Source: Balanoglossus misakiensis
Taxonomy: Eukaryota; Hemichordata
Assembly (NCBI GenBank): GCA_040954595.2
Contig: CM082576.2
Coordinates: forward strand, 17,546,001-17,610,000
Direction: 5' to 3'
Length of the DNA: 64,000 bases
A program made the translations under genes and the position numbers. The notes under the pieces were generated by a model, which searched no databases, was not told where the DNA came from, and was given only the letters and a program-made list of their open reading frames with translations. Shown piece after piece: positions 11,066-22,758 of the stretch (its first letter is position 1; every line of letters begins with the position of its first letter).

Positions 11066-14000
11066 GTAAGGTGTGTTTTTGATAGCATATCTCTTTCTAA
11101 ACAGATTTTTCATTCTCCTGAGTAGATAGAGCGAGAAGTGATAAACAGATATTATCTCACCAAACGTATATGTGTTTATACAAGATTTAGTTTGTTCAAA
11201 TGGAGTTTCATCCAACTTGACATTCCCGCAGTATGGACGGTTTCAAAGATGTAGAATGGGTTCTTGCGCGATCAAATCAGTAAGATTGAACTTTTCTGTA
11301 TCAACATGTTGACATTGTTAGTTCTGTTGAAGTCGGTTAATAATTATTTAATTAACGGAATTTAAACTTTGACTTTCTTCAGTGAAGTTTGACCTCTGTC
11401 AAATCTGAGTGTGCTTCCGTCGCTGGAAAGATGGCACCCGTTCTTTTTGACTTTGTCTATACTGAAGGTCAGTCACCGCTTAAGGTCTGCGTAAAATTGG
11501 TGCGTGAAACTTGACACGTGGTGTTTCTGCAAGTCGTGTACGTACTTGGGTCAGTAAACACTCAGTCAAGAAAATAACATGTTGATAAGTTTCAGTATTT
11601 GTATGTACCATTCTATGTTTGTTGACGAATATTTTTGCCAACCTTGTACTTGGAATAGCCAATGGATTCAAATCACATGTGGAGTACAGCAAGAAATTGC
11701 ATTTGATACACAGAAGAAAAATACTGAAATTAAAGCTAAAAGTTACAGCTAATGCCGAGTCCATATAAAACAAAAGTACCGTACCGACATTTCGTAGTAG
11801 CCCTAATGATCTACGAAAGATAGACACCGTATGCTTTAATAAAATGGTCTATAGGCGAAAGTACTAGTATATCAAACTGGCGAGAAATCGGTTAAAGTTC
11901 ACCGTGTCCTTCCACAATGGTGTGGGAGAACTAACATTAAGAAAACACACTTTTCTTTTTCTCTACTGAACCAGAAAGCGAAGGCCACTCGTCAAATGAC
12001 GATGACCAGAATGACATGCGGCACTGGACCGGCAAGTCTTCGGTAGCCCCAGTAGCTACCACATTTCATATTCACATATGTTGGCAGTGCCCTGTACCCT
12101 GTTAAAACAACATTGTATTATTGGCCTTGGTCTGTCATTGAAACTAGAAGACATTGGAGGCTAGAATCTCATGCAGTTTCCTTCCCATTTCAATGCCATA
12201 TATTTCGTGGCTGAGCAGATAATTGAACGAAAAATCTTAGTTAGAGTGTTTCCATCGTGGGTTTGATTTTGATATTTTCGAATTGTGTATTATGATAATG
12301 ATGGTATGCTTTATGATTCAGATACGATCCTTCAAATCTACAAAAATGATGGCATGTATAGTGGAGTGGATCTTTGCCATGGCGGACATCTTGGATTAAT
12401 ATTGAGTGGTACTTGCGTCTACCCAGCTGCATTAGGGGATTATCTCGCTTCAAGCATCAATCGACACTCCTGTAAGTAATGTTTACAATTAGAAATGATG
12501 TCGTGTGAGGTGTTCAAAACAGTCAACCCTGTGTTAGTGACCACCTCTATACAGTGGCCACCTCTAAATAGGCCTAGTGGCCATTTTGTTACACATTCAA
12601 ATCCATGATGGCTGCATGAGGGCACGAGACATAAAGGGTGTATGACATATAGAAATATAGATGTGTATGGTTGCATTATTTTCCTCCAGTAAACAGGCAT
12701 GCAGGTAAAATCTGTTTTCAAGAAAAATGGTTGGTGACGCGTGGATTGTCTCTGCTTTTCAGGTGCACGTCTTCTGTCCCCTGGTGGTGCTGCTATGGAA
12801 CGCGTCTTGATATCCTGGGTGGCCAGTCTTTTCGACTTCCCAGCAGGCTTTTCTGGCAACTTGACTTCCGGTGGTTCACTGGCGACAGTGTTGTCATTGC
12901 TGACAGCAAGGCACAGTCGTCATATCAAAGCGCGAGATTTCGAAAGGATTTTGAAGCATCGTTATTAAATAGATGGTTTTCTGCTTATTGGTTATTAAAT
13001 ACAGACTCAGATTCTGATTCAGATTTCTGTACCCAGAGTCTCTTGTTTGGCACATGCGCATAAGACGATCGTCGCCCTTTAATAGATAGGATAAGTGCGC
13101 GAGTCGAAGAGTTCCTGCCCAGCTACCATGTGGGCAGTGGTGAGGCTTATCCCTGGGGAGGCATGGCAGCTCACGTAAGGTCGCGTGTTGATGACATGAC
13201 CCAAGGCCATCTATCATCCACCGAGAGTGCATGTGCAGCTACAGTGTACATACGGAGAAAGTACGGTGTTTTGGTGTGGGAGGCACATATAATTAGATAT
13301 TTTACTACACTTCGTGAAAATTAACTCAGGAAAGTAAATATAACAGTTTGCCTTTGTATCAATTACGTTACTGTGACAGGAGTGTCTGGCATGCTCCGAT
13401 AGAAATTATGGAATGTTTGGTTAAAGTAACTGGATTACAACTTGATATAGGTAAGTAAACTAATTTGAGTTGATGGCTGGGGAAAGTAATCATGGATGAA
13501 AATTTCAGAGCATGGTTTGATGATGACCTACCACGTGGGTGGAAAATACTCCTGCCATGTGGGTGGAAGCCTGCTCCGATAGAAATTATGGAATGTTTGG
13601 TTAAAGTAACTGGATTACAACTTGATATAGGTAAGTAAACTAATTTGAGTCGATGGCTGGGGAAATTAATCATTAATCATTACTTTCTCCTATAAAAATC
13701 AATGATAAAGTTGCAACTCGCGGGGCTTTAATTGATAGAAAGATCAGAAGTTTTAAATAAATAAAAAAACTCGAGGATGGGAACGGAACAGTTACAATTT
13801 GAAAGTTCAACAATGCTGGTTTGGTAATTTGCTTAGCATAGCAACCAACAAGCATTTGTATGCAGACGTTACCAACAAAACGGCATTTGGATTTTCCGAA
13901 ATCACCCTTGACATATAACAAACTAGTTTTATAGTTCTACAGTATTATCGACTTCTCACCCATTATTCGATATAATGGCATATCGGCACCTACCAGCATC

Positions 14001-17000
14001 TTTCTTTTAAAAAATTTAACTGGGGAGTTACATGGTATTGATTTATCCAATAACAGCGGCTGCAGCTGGTCATGGACTTGACATTATTACCATGAAATAT
14101 TAGACTATTTAATAAAGACATACATGACACTCATTACCATTTAACATTTTACAATATGTTTTCACTTAGAAATTCAACGCTATAACAAACTCAAACCTTA
14201 GTTTCTGAATGATAATTTGTATGATGTCAAATCAGGTGTTCGTCACGATCTCTCCTATGGCATAAGACAACTAGAGAGATTGGTCAGTTATTTTGTGATC
14301 AAATGACTTGCTAGAGACCTACTTCTACCTGTAGTAGACTCTAGACACAATCTTCATTTTTAGAACTTCTTATCAATTTTCCCCATCATAGACGAAATGG
14401 CATGGTATATAGACTATAGGGACCGATCATGGTGATTTTGATGATGGTAACAACAACAACAATACAACATAATACAATGCAATGTAATAATAATAACAAT
14501 ACAAAAATAACAACGACGACGACAACAATAATAGTAATAATAATGATGATGATGATCATCATCATCATCATAATAATAATACCAAAGCCTCAAAAATGTT
14601 TACAGATAAAAACAAAGTAAATACAATGACACTGCAATGAAAATATCTACCCGCAAAATAAAATCGAAATCGAACATCTTATTTTTAAAAATTCATCACA
14701 GCAGAGTAAAAACAAAATTATAAAAGAAAACTTGTGGAGCGTTCCCATATCACAAGTAATTTATGTAAAAATGTATAATCTAACCTAAAACATGCACTAA
14801 AACAAATGAAGTGGCTAGCACCCAAAAATAATAAAACATCAAAGTTTTAATCAACCATTTAAAGATTGTTAACAAAGTGTGTTTCGATGTCGTTAAACTT
14901 AGCCACAATATGAGCTGTACAAGACTTTTTTGCATTACAAAGTACAGTAATTCATTAAAATTGTCTTTTTGCTAATTGTAGATTAAAGAGACATACTATC
15001 TCAAAAAATGTCATGCTTAAAATTCAAATAACAGCTATATTTCGTGGTTTACGTATCTTTGTTGTAGGATCGTACATCGTAATCGTATTATGTTGGTTGG
15101 GGTATGAACAGAAACGACTACGTTAACATTTCACATTGAGGGCGTTCTCCACATGCTACCCCCCCCCCCCCCCCCCCCTCCCTCCGCCGCTCGCTCGCTC
15201 GCTCACTTCGGACATCGTATACCACTGATACGATGGACCAACTGTCTTGTCATGATAAATCGTGTAAAGAACGCAGTAAACTGAATGCTACTTTATACAG
15301 TATACTATAGTATTTCGAGTCAATTTCCCGATCCAGTATGCCTCCATAGGTGCCCCAAATTGAGAAAGATCGCGCGTTTTTCCGACGTTTAATGTGCATC
15401 ACATTCACAACGATATTTTTGAAATCTAGGCTATATTTACCCAGATCGATTTTCATGAAGTAATTTCACATCTGCACGTCGTATGTTACAGTAAATAAGA
15501 CGTTAGCATAGTGCGAACGTCGAAAGAAGAGTGCATGCGTTTAAATGCGGAACTACGTGACTATCTGTCACTCTCTCTTGCACTAACTGTGAAATTTCCG
15601 CAAATAATGGTTTTTAAATTCTTTAGACACAACGAAATAACATTTCCGTGTAGTAATTTTAAGAACTGGAGGCTGTATTTTGCATGAAATAGTGCGAACG
15701 CGCAGACTACGAATGCAAATGTGATCTGCGTCCCCTGGGATCCACCACAGCTCTGCTCACATGGTAGGAAGGCAGGTTCTCTCTGACGCGCGCACATACT
15801 ATCTGCTTTAATAACCGGTTTCCTTCTCTGCAGGACTGTTATCTACGTCACTGGTGCCATGCACTCATGCGCACACAAAGCCTTGAATGTGATTGGTTTA
15901 AGCGAGGCCATTATTCGAACAGTCCCCATGGACGAAAAGTTCCGAATGATTCCGAATGAGCTGCGAAAGATGGTCAGAGATGATATTCTGGTAATTATTA
16001 AAACATTCAAATACTCTTTCGCTTCTCTACGTTTGAGTGCCGTTCTTATTTTTGATGCAAAACTTCAAGGATATCACATTCATTGACTAGAAAATGAAAG
16101 TCGGCTCCTACCCTTTTAAAAGCTCCATTTAGCTGTAACTTTTTGCTATTTTTCTAGCATTTATATTTTGTGTACCAAATGCAATTTCATGTCCCACGCC
16201 AAACAGCATGTTAATTTACCCAAATACTCAGCTTGTAAACATAGCCTGTATGTGTGTATTGGCCATTGTTATATTGACAAATTAATTCTAGTCCGAACTT
16301 GAATTCAAATTTTGCACAATAACCATGATGAATATACATACATGCATATGGGTTGTGTTGATAAGCTAATCGATGGGCACTGCAATAGATACACAAAAAT
16401 TATGAAAACCAACTCCCGTGTTTTGTTTCCAGACTGGATTGATACCATCCATCGTGGCTGTGACGATCGGCACCACAAACTACGGCTCCGTGGACCCTGT
16501 TGATGAAATAGCCGACATCACTGAAGAATTCGATCTGTGGCTTCACGTGGACGCCGCCTACGGTGGATTCTTCGTCTTGGTAGAAGAAATGAAGCACCAT
16601 TTCAACGGAGTTCGCAGATCAGATTCGTTTATCGTGGATCCGCATAAAAGTATGCAGTAGCTTTATTAGCTTATCATCCACAAGTCTAGTGTGTGTGTTT
16701 TTTTGCGCTATGCTCCACACACAGTCTAACCACAGAGAATTATTCAGGGAAAGTCAGTTCTTCTGTCCCTCTCTAATAGGCACAATTCTAACCGGAACAC
16801 CCAAGCTACCCTGCTCGCGCACAGTATAAACAATGGCACATTTGGATTGGACGTAATGTTCGTACACACGAAATTACGCACATGCGCATAAGACGATCGT
16901 CGGCCTTTAGGGCAATAGTATCATCAACTATTGCCCAACAACAGTCCCTGTGCATGTGGAAAGGTATACATGCCTGAATTCCATTCAGTGCTTTGACAAC

Positions 17001-18321
17001 ATTTATTTTATTCCTCCCAACTTGAAGGTTTATTCCTGCCGTTGGGAATCGGCATGGTTATCATCAGAGAAGGTTATAAACTACGGGCAGCCAACACAGT
17101 GGACACAAAGGCGTCATATTTACGAGATGTTAATACGACCGACTGCGAGCAAAATCCCAAGGATTTGTCATTTGAACTTTCAAAGCACTTCAGGCAAGAT
17201 TAAAATGTCCTGATTATAACCATAGGATAAATATACATGTTATACAAGTTACGCCAACGTAAATGCAGTTAATGAATTTTTTCTTTAAAATAATCATTCT
17301 TCTCAACACAATAGTATTCTCTTCATTTTTAAAATGAACGAACTGACGATCAACAAACAAAGAAAACAAAGGAACATTCACAATCAGACTGTCATTGCCA
17401 TTATTGTGTCAATGCGTTAAACATTGGTTATCAATGAAATTTGCTCTGTCAAAATGTCGTTAGAAGACAGATTCAATTCGGTGAAACCAATCGTGTTGTG
17501 AAGATGTCAAACTCAGCAACTCGGTATTCGCCACTGTAATTAAAAAAGTCTTCTTTTGTGACAGGGGTGTCAGAATGTGGCTGCCTTTACAACTGTACAG
17601 GGTCAATGCTTTTCGGCAATGTCTGAAAGAGAAGATCGGTCTAGCCAGGTACTTCACCTCCAGGCTTTCAGGTAGGTTGATGTTCTTATCGGTGCGCGTT
17701 TTATTTAGGTACACATTTAACCATACATATAGGCATGTGTAAATTGGATGCAATGACATTCTTATATTTTAAGTGGAAGTATTAAAGCTAACTGTAATTG
17801 TTTGCATTATTTCAGTAGTAGATCAGTTATAATTGTCTTCTAAGATGTCATGATCACATGGTGAGCATTGGCCTGAGTTACCATGGTTAGAATCATTTGA
17901 CATGCAAAAAGACAAATTAAAAAAAAATAGATGAAAAGGCTACACTGTGTGTGGAACACAACAAAATAAACACACGAGTCTTGATTCTAGACTAGACCTA
18001 TATGCCTGCTGCAATAATAAGTCAACTTTCTATTTTAATTTTTTTATTGACCTCCAGATCTACCAGGGTTTGTGGTTGATAACTACCCACAGTTGTCAAT
18101 AGTTACGTTTCACTACGAGACCGGAAATGACGTCAGCAACGAAAGAGCCAATCAAGAACTGCACGACATGATCATAAAGGACGGTTCGGTGTTTCTTTCG
18201 TCAACACGAATTTGTGGCAAATTCCGACTGCGAATCTGTGTTGCATTTTCGTTGCCATAGGGATACAATAGACTTCTTTGTGTCATTTCTTGAAGACAGT
18301 GCAAAGAAAATTAGATATTAA
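10852..18321 (+). CDS. PLP-dependent group II amino-acid decarboxylase (split gene, last exon frameshifted)
   Basis: The predicted enzyme uses pyridoxal phosphate to decarboxylate an amino acid (Pfam PF00282 family; aromatic, glutamate and diaminobutyrate decarboxylases). Exons: 10852-11065, 11249-11279 (tentative), 11431-11488 (tentative), 12362-12471, 12763-12946, 15834-15990, 16433-16649, 17028-17193, 17565-17671 and 18058-18321. Phases agree at every junction. Family marks in order are YPAALGDYLASSINR, NLTSGGSLA (phosphate binding), AMHSCAHKA, HVDAAYGGF and DPHK (PLP lysine, at the exon 7/8 junction), then HFRGVRMWLPL and FLSSTR. The total is about 500 residues, normal for the family. The substrate cannot be told; similarity looks closer to bacterial-type COG0076 enzymes than to classical AADC. 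Oddities are a GC donor (17194), a GA donor (12947) and a one-base frameshift at 18246-18249. A poly(A) signal lies at 18465. Confidence 0.88.
11249..11279 (+). CDS. Decarboxylase exon 2 (tentative micro-exon)
   Basis: The sequence between aaag and gtaaga, read in phase with exon 1, gives DVEWVLARSNQ. This is a plausible helix before the family's HP-x-FF region. The acceptor is weak. Confidence 0.4.
11431..11488 (+). CDS. Decarboxylase exon 3 (tentative)
   Basis: In phase with exon 2 it reads WHPFF, matching the HPxFF motif expected here. Two donors are possible: after 11467 (gtcagt) or 11488 (gtctgc). Only the second keeps phase with exon 4. Confidence 0.4.
12362..12471 (+). CDS. Decarboxylase exon 4
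   Basis: Lies between tatag and T|gtaagt. It codes GVDLCHGGHLG and YPAALGDYLASSINR, the conserved segment before the SPGA block. Confidence 0.8.
12763..12946 (+). CDS. Decarboxylase exon 5
   Basis: The acceptor is cttttcag|GT. It codes ARLLSPGGAAMERVLISW, then SGNLTSGGSLATVLSLLTAR and ends in ARDFE. The next exon must supply the last base of the Arg codon, and the intron then starts with GA instead of GT. Confidence 0.88.
13050..13082 (+). repeat. Dispersed repeat with core acatgcgcataagacgatc, copy 2 (partial)
   Basis: A 33 bp match in decarboxylase intron 5 to the 3' part of the repeats at 10616-10680 and 16851-16909. Confidence 0.55.
13392..13672 (+). repeat. 180 bp tandem duplication in intron 5
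   Basis: Bases 13392-13492 and 13572-13672 are almost identical at a 180 bp offset. Each copy ends an open stretch with a perfect donor-like ATAG|gtaagt. The middle has a further small repeat of ccacgtgggtggaa. The two copies differ at few sites, so the duplication is recent. Confidence 0.75.
14437..14580. repeat. Trinucleotide microsatellite region
   Basis: Interrupted runs of aac, ata, acg, atg and atc triplets. They open long low-complexity frames on both strands that are not genes. Confidence 0.8.
15161..15179. repeat. Poly-C tract
   Basis: About 19 C in a row, followed by ctccctccgccgctcgctcgctcgctcac. It lies in decarboxylase intron 5. Confidence 0.8.
15834..15990 (+). CDS. Decarboxylase exon 6
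   Basis: Lies between tctctgcag and gtaatt. It codes TVIYVTGAMHSCAHKALNV, then VPMDEKFRM and ends MVRDDIL. The His in the MHSCAHKA block lies where this family stacks a residue on PLP. Confidence 0.9.
16433..16649 (+). CDS. Decarboxylase exon 7 (PLP aspartate; start of lysine motif)
   Basis: Lies between tttccag and gtatgc. It codes GTTNYGSVDPVDEIADI, then HVDAAYGGF with the Asp that binds the pyridine nitrogen, and ends in DPHK with the PLP Schiff-base Lys. Confidence 0.95.
16851..16909 (+). repeat. Dispersed repeat with core acatgcgcataagacgatc, copy 3
   Basis: Nearly identical to 10621-10680. It lies in decarboxylase intron 7. Confidence 0.6.
17028..17193 (+). CDS. Decarboxylase exon 8 (GC donor)
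   Basis: Codes SLFLPLGIGMVIIREG directly after DPHK, then ASYLRDV, and ends in ELSKHF plus AG. The donor is CAG|gcaaga, a GC-AG intron. Reading on from the donor would give a stop within one codon, while splicing restores HFRGVRMW. Confidence 0.9.
17565..17671 (+). CDS. Decarboxylase exon 9
   Basis: Lies between gtgacag and gtaggt. It codes GVRMWLPLQLYRVNAF and KIGLARYF, typical of the family's C-terminal domain. Confidence 0.92.
18058..18321 (+). CDS. Decarboxylase exon 10, frameshifted
   Basis: Codes FVVDNYPQLSIVTF and FLSSTRICGKFRLRICVAF. At TTTT (18246-18249) the frame leaves the family pattern and stops at 18258-18260. The frame one base over continues the expected FRxH...ID ending to a TAA at 18319-18321. 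One extra T, real or a sequencing error, explains this. Confidence 0.88.
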
Positions 18322-18464
18322 ACGTGAACCTAGGTGCAAACTGCTTTATACAGTCCCGGCAGGCTGTTCAGAGTGAGGTTTTTCGTATGCCGAATGTTAC
18401 TGTTCGACGCAGTAACGTTACGCCTAGATGTTACCTGAACTAGTATTCACGTTCATGAGTTTTG

Positions 18465-18470
18465 AATAAA
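18465..18470 (+). terminator. Decarboxylase polyadenylation signal
   Basis: AATAAA about 145 bp past the expected stop codon. Confidence 0.55.
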
Positions 18471-18479
18471 CGCTTGTTG

Positions 18480-19120
18480 CACCTGAAAAACAACCCAAAA
18501 GTTTTCAAAATAAAAGATCATATATCTGATGACGCACATCTTTTATTACCCTTCAATGAATATTTTTAAAGTCACGAGTTCATGATAAAATATTAATGTT
18601 CAATATTAAGACTTACACACTGTGTATAAAGATATCGGATTTTATATAATTTCTCTACCTATAGATATGCACATACACATCAGAGTTTTATATAACTTGA
18701 ATTTTCAGGCATTTGGTTTGGTATGTTGAAAAAAATATGTTGACCAACATCGTATTATATTATTCCAAATCTATTCCTTATGTTTCGAACAAGCCAATCA
18801 GAATATTTTTTGTATTCCTGTCATGTAGAACTACAGTGAACAAACAAATAAAGATACCAACAAAGAGATTGATTGAACCGACCCCTTCACCTAGTTCCGC
18901 CTAATGAGTTCAAAGTACAAATATCTCATCATTTAAAAAATAACACGCTTTTCCGTTTATCAATCATGGACGCATGGTGATTAAATAAAAAACACAGAAC
19001 GTGTTTCGAAACGAAAGGAAATATACAGGGGCGAAGCATTGTGTCGTGTAGATTGCAGACTTTTGCCCACCACTAAACTAACAAAAGAACAAGATCAGCG
19101 GAAAATTGTGTTTGGCACAG
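18480..19120. other. AT-rich intergenic stretch
   Basis: I see no gene or clear repeat here, only AT-rich sequence. Confidence 0.4.
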
Positions 19121-19426
19121 TCCTGGCCAACATCGTCTCGCCAACCTTTGACCTTATAAACCAGAACCATGTTCGTCCTCTTCCAGTTGTTCATACGATT
19201 TTCACCATTTTTAAATGATAAACTTCAGTTATGTCAACTGTAAAGGGCGTCAACTAGGACGTGTCCACACACACCGGGCTGAGACCAGGGTCGGTCAGAC
19301 AGTCCTTTTCGACTGGGACACAAAATTTCCGGACAATGGCCAGACCCGTTCACACCTGTCTTTCTGCTCGGCCACATACCTGTCTAGGACTGGAGCCTAG
19401 CCTTTTTTGAGCAATGTGAACGGCCT
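19121..19426. repeat. Dispersed repeat family A, copy 1
   Basis: Matches 20503-20586 and 20871-21073 in the same order (cgccaacctttgacctta, then aggctgagaccaggg-like sequence, then gagcaatgtgaacggcct). A non-autonomous transposon of unknown class is likely. Confidence 0.7.
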
Positions 19427-19740
19427 TTATGTATTAAAACGGTGCCGCACCCATTTAATCAGCCTCCATACAAACAGTCCACAGCTATCGTGGTATTCGT
19501 CGCCAAGAGATGACAAACTGATGCAAATGCAAGTAATATGGCTTAATGGTGAGGATTTTAGAAGATAGGGAATATATTTGAAGCATTTTACTGTGGAAAA
19601 AATATGTGAAATTTGGAGCACCGACCACAAGATAGGTGTGAACACACTTTCCAAACCTGTCATTATTGGTCACAGCTGGTGCAGCTCAGAAAAGGTTGTA
19701 ATCGGAACAGCACATCATATCATTTTTTTGGCCTAAGCAA

Positions 19741-19920
19741 ATGAAATTCGTCTTGAAAAGAGATCCCGAAGACTTCAAGTCAGCGTTCGCCTTCGCCATG
19801 ACTTGTGAGCTGGTGGTTGACCTGCCTGACGGAGACGCCCAGTCCACATTGACGGACAACGATCTGAAAAACCTATCACTGATGTCGGCCGAGGGAAACA
19901 AAATGCTTGCGGACGATTAG
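19741..19920 (+). CDS. Possible coding exon, 59 residues, unknown
   Basis: The frame begins MKFVLKRDPEDFKSAFAFAM, continues through VVDLPDGDAQ and ends GNKMLADD before TAG. The sequence is GC-richer than its surroundings and third positions favour G or C, as in coding DNA. Before it lies ttttttggcctaag, a plausible 3' splice site. I do not recognise the protein. It may be the last exon of an unseen gene or a decayed fragment. Confidence 0.35.
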   Translation: MKFVLKRDPEDFKSAFAFAMTCELVVDLPDGDAQSTLTDNDLKNLSLMSAEGNKMLADD

Positions 19921-20083
19921 AATACTGATTCAACAGTTCGTCGCACCCGTGACCCAGCTGTCATTAACAATGGTGCAGTACTTGAAAAAAACTACTTACG
20001 TTTTGTAATAACGCGCTTAATGTTATATAATGGCGCGATATGAAATACATGGACAGAAACTACAATGTACGGGACGACATTAT

Positions 20084-20262
20084 ACTCTCTCAAAGCCCTT
20101 CTCGTCGTCCATGCAGGCTTATGGACTGATTGCATGTGTGCCCGGCGAGAGGGGCTCTAAGGTTCGCTACACAACACCAAACGGTGCTTCTCCCTTGCCA
20201 AACGGTTGAGGGCGCGTCAGTGAAGAGCCTAATTGTAGCGAACCGTGGGCTGTGAGAGAGTC
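20084..20262. repeat. Inverted-repeat (MITE-like) element
   Basis: ctctctcaaagccc (20085-20098) pairs with gggctgtgagagag (20247-20260). ggttcgctaca (20161-20171) pairs with tgtagcgaacc (20234-20244). The arms are unequal, so one may carry an insertion. Confidence 0.5.
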
Positions 20263-20426
20263 TAGGGACGACATTTACAGTCAATTATTCGATGTTTCTA
20301 ATGCGAATTTGGCTATTTTTTTGTCGTGTGAGAAATAGAATCTCACACACCAAGGACCTGAGGTCCTATTTGTCACACTCGTCGGGGATTTTTGTCCCAC
20401 ACTCGCCAGGACATACAAATACGTAA

Positions 20427-20470
20427 GGCCCATGGCCGGGAAAAACTAATCCTGATGATTTTGACAAGAT
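20427..20470 (+). repeat. Dispersed 44 bp repeat, copy 2
   Basis: Matches 10344-10387 (ggcccatggccggg...gacaagat) with about three mismatches. Confidence 0.6.
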
Positions 20471-20502
20471 TTTTAGTCACCGTTTACATTGTGTTGGTAG
20501 GG

Positions 20503-21073
20503 TCCTGACCAACGTCGTCCCGCCAACCTTTGACCTTATAAAGCAGAACCATGTGCGTCCTCTTCTGGTTGTTTTTTTTTACGATTAAGAAGGGGCATTT
20601 TGACCCGTCGATCGCTTTTGAACGAGGTATCTGGTATACAAGAGTTAACTGGTGATTAGCCCCAAGGCGAAACTGGCGGCGTGGTCGCCAGCAGCGTTGG
20701 GAAATTTGGCGGTCAAGAATACGCTTGGTCTTTCTTAAATCAATGGCCGCAAATGAGCCATGAGTGAATACGGTCGATCGGAGAGTATGGAACATGCCTA
20801 AAAGACACTTGATTTCTTCCGTAACCCAGTCGACTCCTTGACTCACCATTGTCAAACGATAGACTACACTGTTATGTCAACTGTCAACTAGGACCAGAGT
20901 CGGACAAAACGTATCCACACACACCAGGCTGAGACCAGGGTAAACGCCTTCCGACTGGGAAACAAAATTTTCCGGACAACGGTTGGCCAGATCCGTTCAC
21001 GCCTGTTTTTCTGCTCGGCCACGTACCTGGCTAGGACAAGGACCTAGCCTTTTTGGAGCAATGTGAACGGCCT
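20503..21073. repeat. Dispersed repeat family A, copy 2 with extra 284 bp
   Basis: Same family as 19121-19426. Bases 20587-20870 have no counterpart in copy 1, so they were either inserted here or lost there. Confidence 0.65.
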
Positions 21074-21075
21074 AA

Positions 21076-21131
21076 TAGTGACAGAACTGATGACAATCCA
21101 TTTAGTTCTCTTCATCGCCTATGTTAGTGAG
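21076..21131 (+). repeat. Inverted repeat flanking the 3 kb element, left copy
   Basis: About 55 bp matching the minus strand of 25285-25344 (gtgacagaactgatgacaat...). The two copies lie in opposite orientation about 0.6 kb outside either end of the 3.0 kb element. Confidence 0.65.
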
Positions 21132-21679
21132 GACCAGAGATCATATTTCTCACTCGAGTTGGATAACATTTATTGCACGTTAACTAAAGAACGATTTGTC
21201 ATCCAATCAGCGCTCGCGTCACATACAGCTTTCGATTCAGTGAGAGTGTGTGGGATTTGTTCTCACACTGTAATCCACCACTCTCAGCACGCCAGCGTGT
21301 GAGAATATTTAATTTAACGTAGGTCAGTGATCCATTGCATATGTATAACCCGGCAGTAGGTACAGGAGTCCAAAATTCGCCCACCGTGTTAGCACGCAAT
21401 TCCACATGTTTTCCCAGTAAATTAACCTTTAGAATATTTGAAAGATAAGCAACTTTACGAATCGCAGTCAACTGATTGTAGCGCGGACGCATCAGAGAAT
21501 GGACCGGAACGCACACCGGAGCGATCGCCAAGCTGAGATCCCGCACCAATTCTGATTAAAATAACCTTTCTGAGTAGTGATCTATTACTGAAATTACTAC
21601 ATGTACTTTGATGGAACCAGGTACAGGTATTGACTTGACAGAGATCCGAATGTACTGCGAGACATTTAACAGTGTCATG

Positions 21680-21683
21680 TTAA
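21680..21683. repeat. TTAA target-site duplication, left
   Basis: TTAA directly before TAGTGTGGTAT. The partner TTAA lies at 24706-24709, directly after ATACCGCACTA. Confidence 0.7.
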
Positions 21684-22500
21684 TAGTGTGGTATGATGTG
21701 TATTCCCGTGGGATTGTTGTGCTAAAATTGATTTTTTTGCTGTTTTGGCTTCAATGGTGAACAACTACCCAAAAAATGATGGGGTGCCATTTTAAGGGCC
21801 CCTCCACCATATTTTTCTAGGGGGAGGGTACTTCCGTTTTGTGGTATGATGTGTATTCCCGTTGGATTTTTGTGCTAAAATTGATTTTTGTTGTTGTTTT
21901 GGCTTCAATGGTGACCCAACTACCCAAAAATCATGGGGTGCAATTTTTAGGGCCCCTCCATCAATTTTTTCGGGGGGTCTCTTCTGTTTTGGTCACTCGA
22001 TGATATTTGTTCACCTATTTACTCTATTATCATGGGAATTTGGGCTATAATTAATTTGTTTTTGTTGTTTTTGCTTTGGAGTGGACCCACCTGGCCAAAA
22101 ATAATCAGGTGCAAATTATAGGACCCCTCCATCATTTTTTATTTGAGGGGGGGGGGGGCACTTCCATTTTGGCCACTCCGAAGTCGTTTGTTGGCCTATT
22201 TACTCCCTTCTCATAGAATATTTTGCTAAAAATATTATTTTTCTTTGATGTTTTGGTTTTAATGGGGCTCCACCAGAACTAAAATGACGGGGTTCAAATT
22301 ATTTTTGGAACCTTCAATCATGTCTTGGGGGGGGGGGGGATGGGTAATCATTTCTGTTTTGGCCACCCTGAAGATACATGTTCACCTATTTACTATACAG
22401 TTAGTATTGTCGTGGTATTTCTTGCAATTTGGTTTACCACATTTTGTTTGGTTGGGGGGGGGGTCTCTATATTTGTTTTCGCCAGCCCGTTGTAACAGTT
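21684..22500 (+). repeat. Left long TIR made of tandem sub-repeats
   Basis: Sub-repeats restart near 21700, 21848, 22025, 22210 and 22385, each with ggggg runs and ggcccctcca-like or ggacccctcca-like stretches. The arm is the reverse complement of 23910-24705 with many substitutions, so it is old. Confidence 0.7.
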
Positions 22501-22758
22501 GTTTTTTAATCTTAGATTTTCTTCGTTTATTCTAAATTTAGTATACCAACGTAAATTAAAACTCCTTTATATGTAATAAAGTGCATAATGTGTATTTTAG
22601 CTTATTTTCCGAGCTACAGTCCCATCTCATAAAATGGACCCTTGAGGCACCCTCCCCACCACGGAAGGTGCAATAAACAACCCAAGAAGCATAACGATTC
22701 TTTTCTGATATCTTGGTATTCTCAATCATCATTTTCACAAAAGCTAGTTCTGTTTGAT

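Noticed and set aside
11972-12050. Possible decarboxylase exon (after cactgaaccag-like acceptor)
   Set aside because: It has a good acceptor and fits the phase of exon 1, but shows no family similarity and has no suitable donor.
14386-14620. Met- and Ile-rich or Thr-rich frames
   Set aside because: Translation of a trinucleotide microsatellite.
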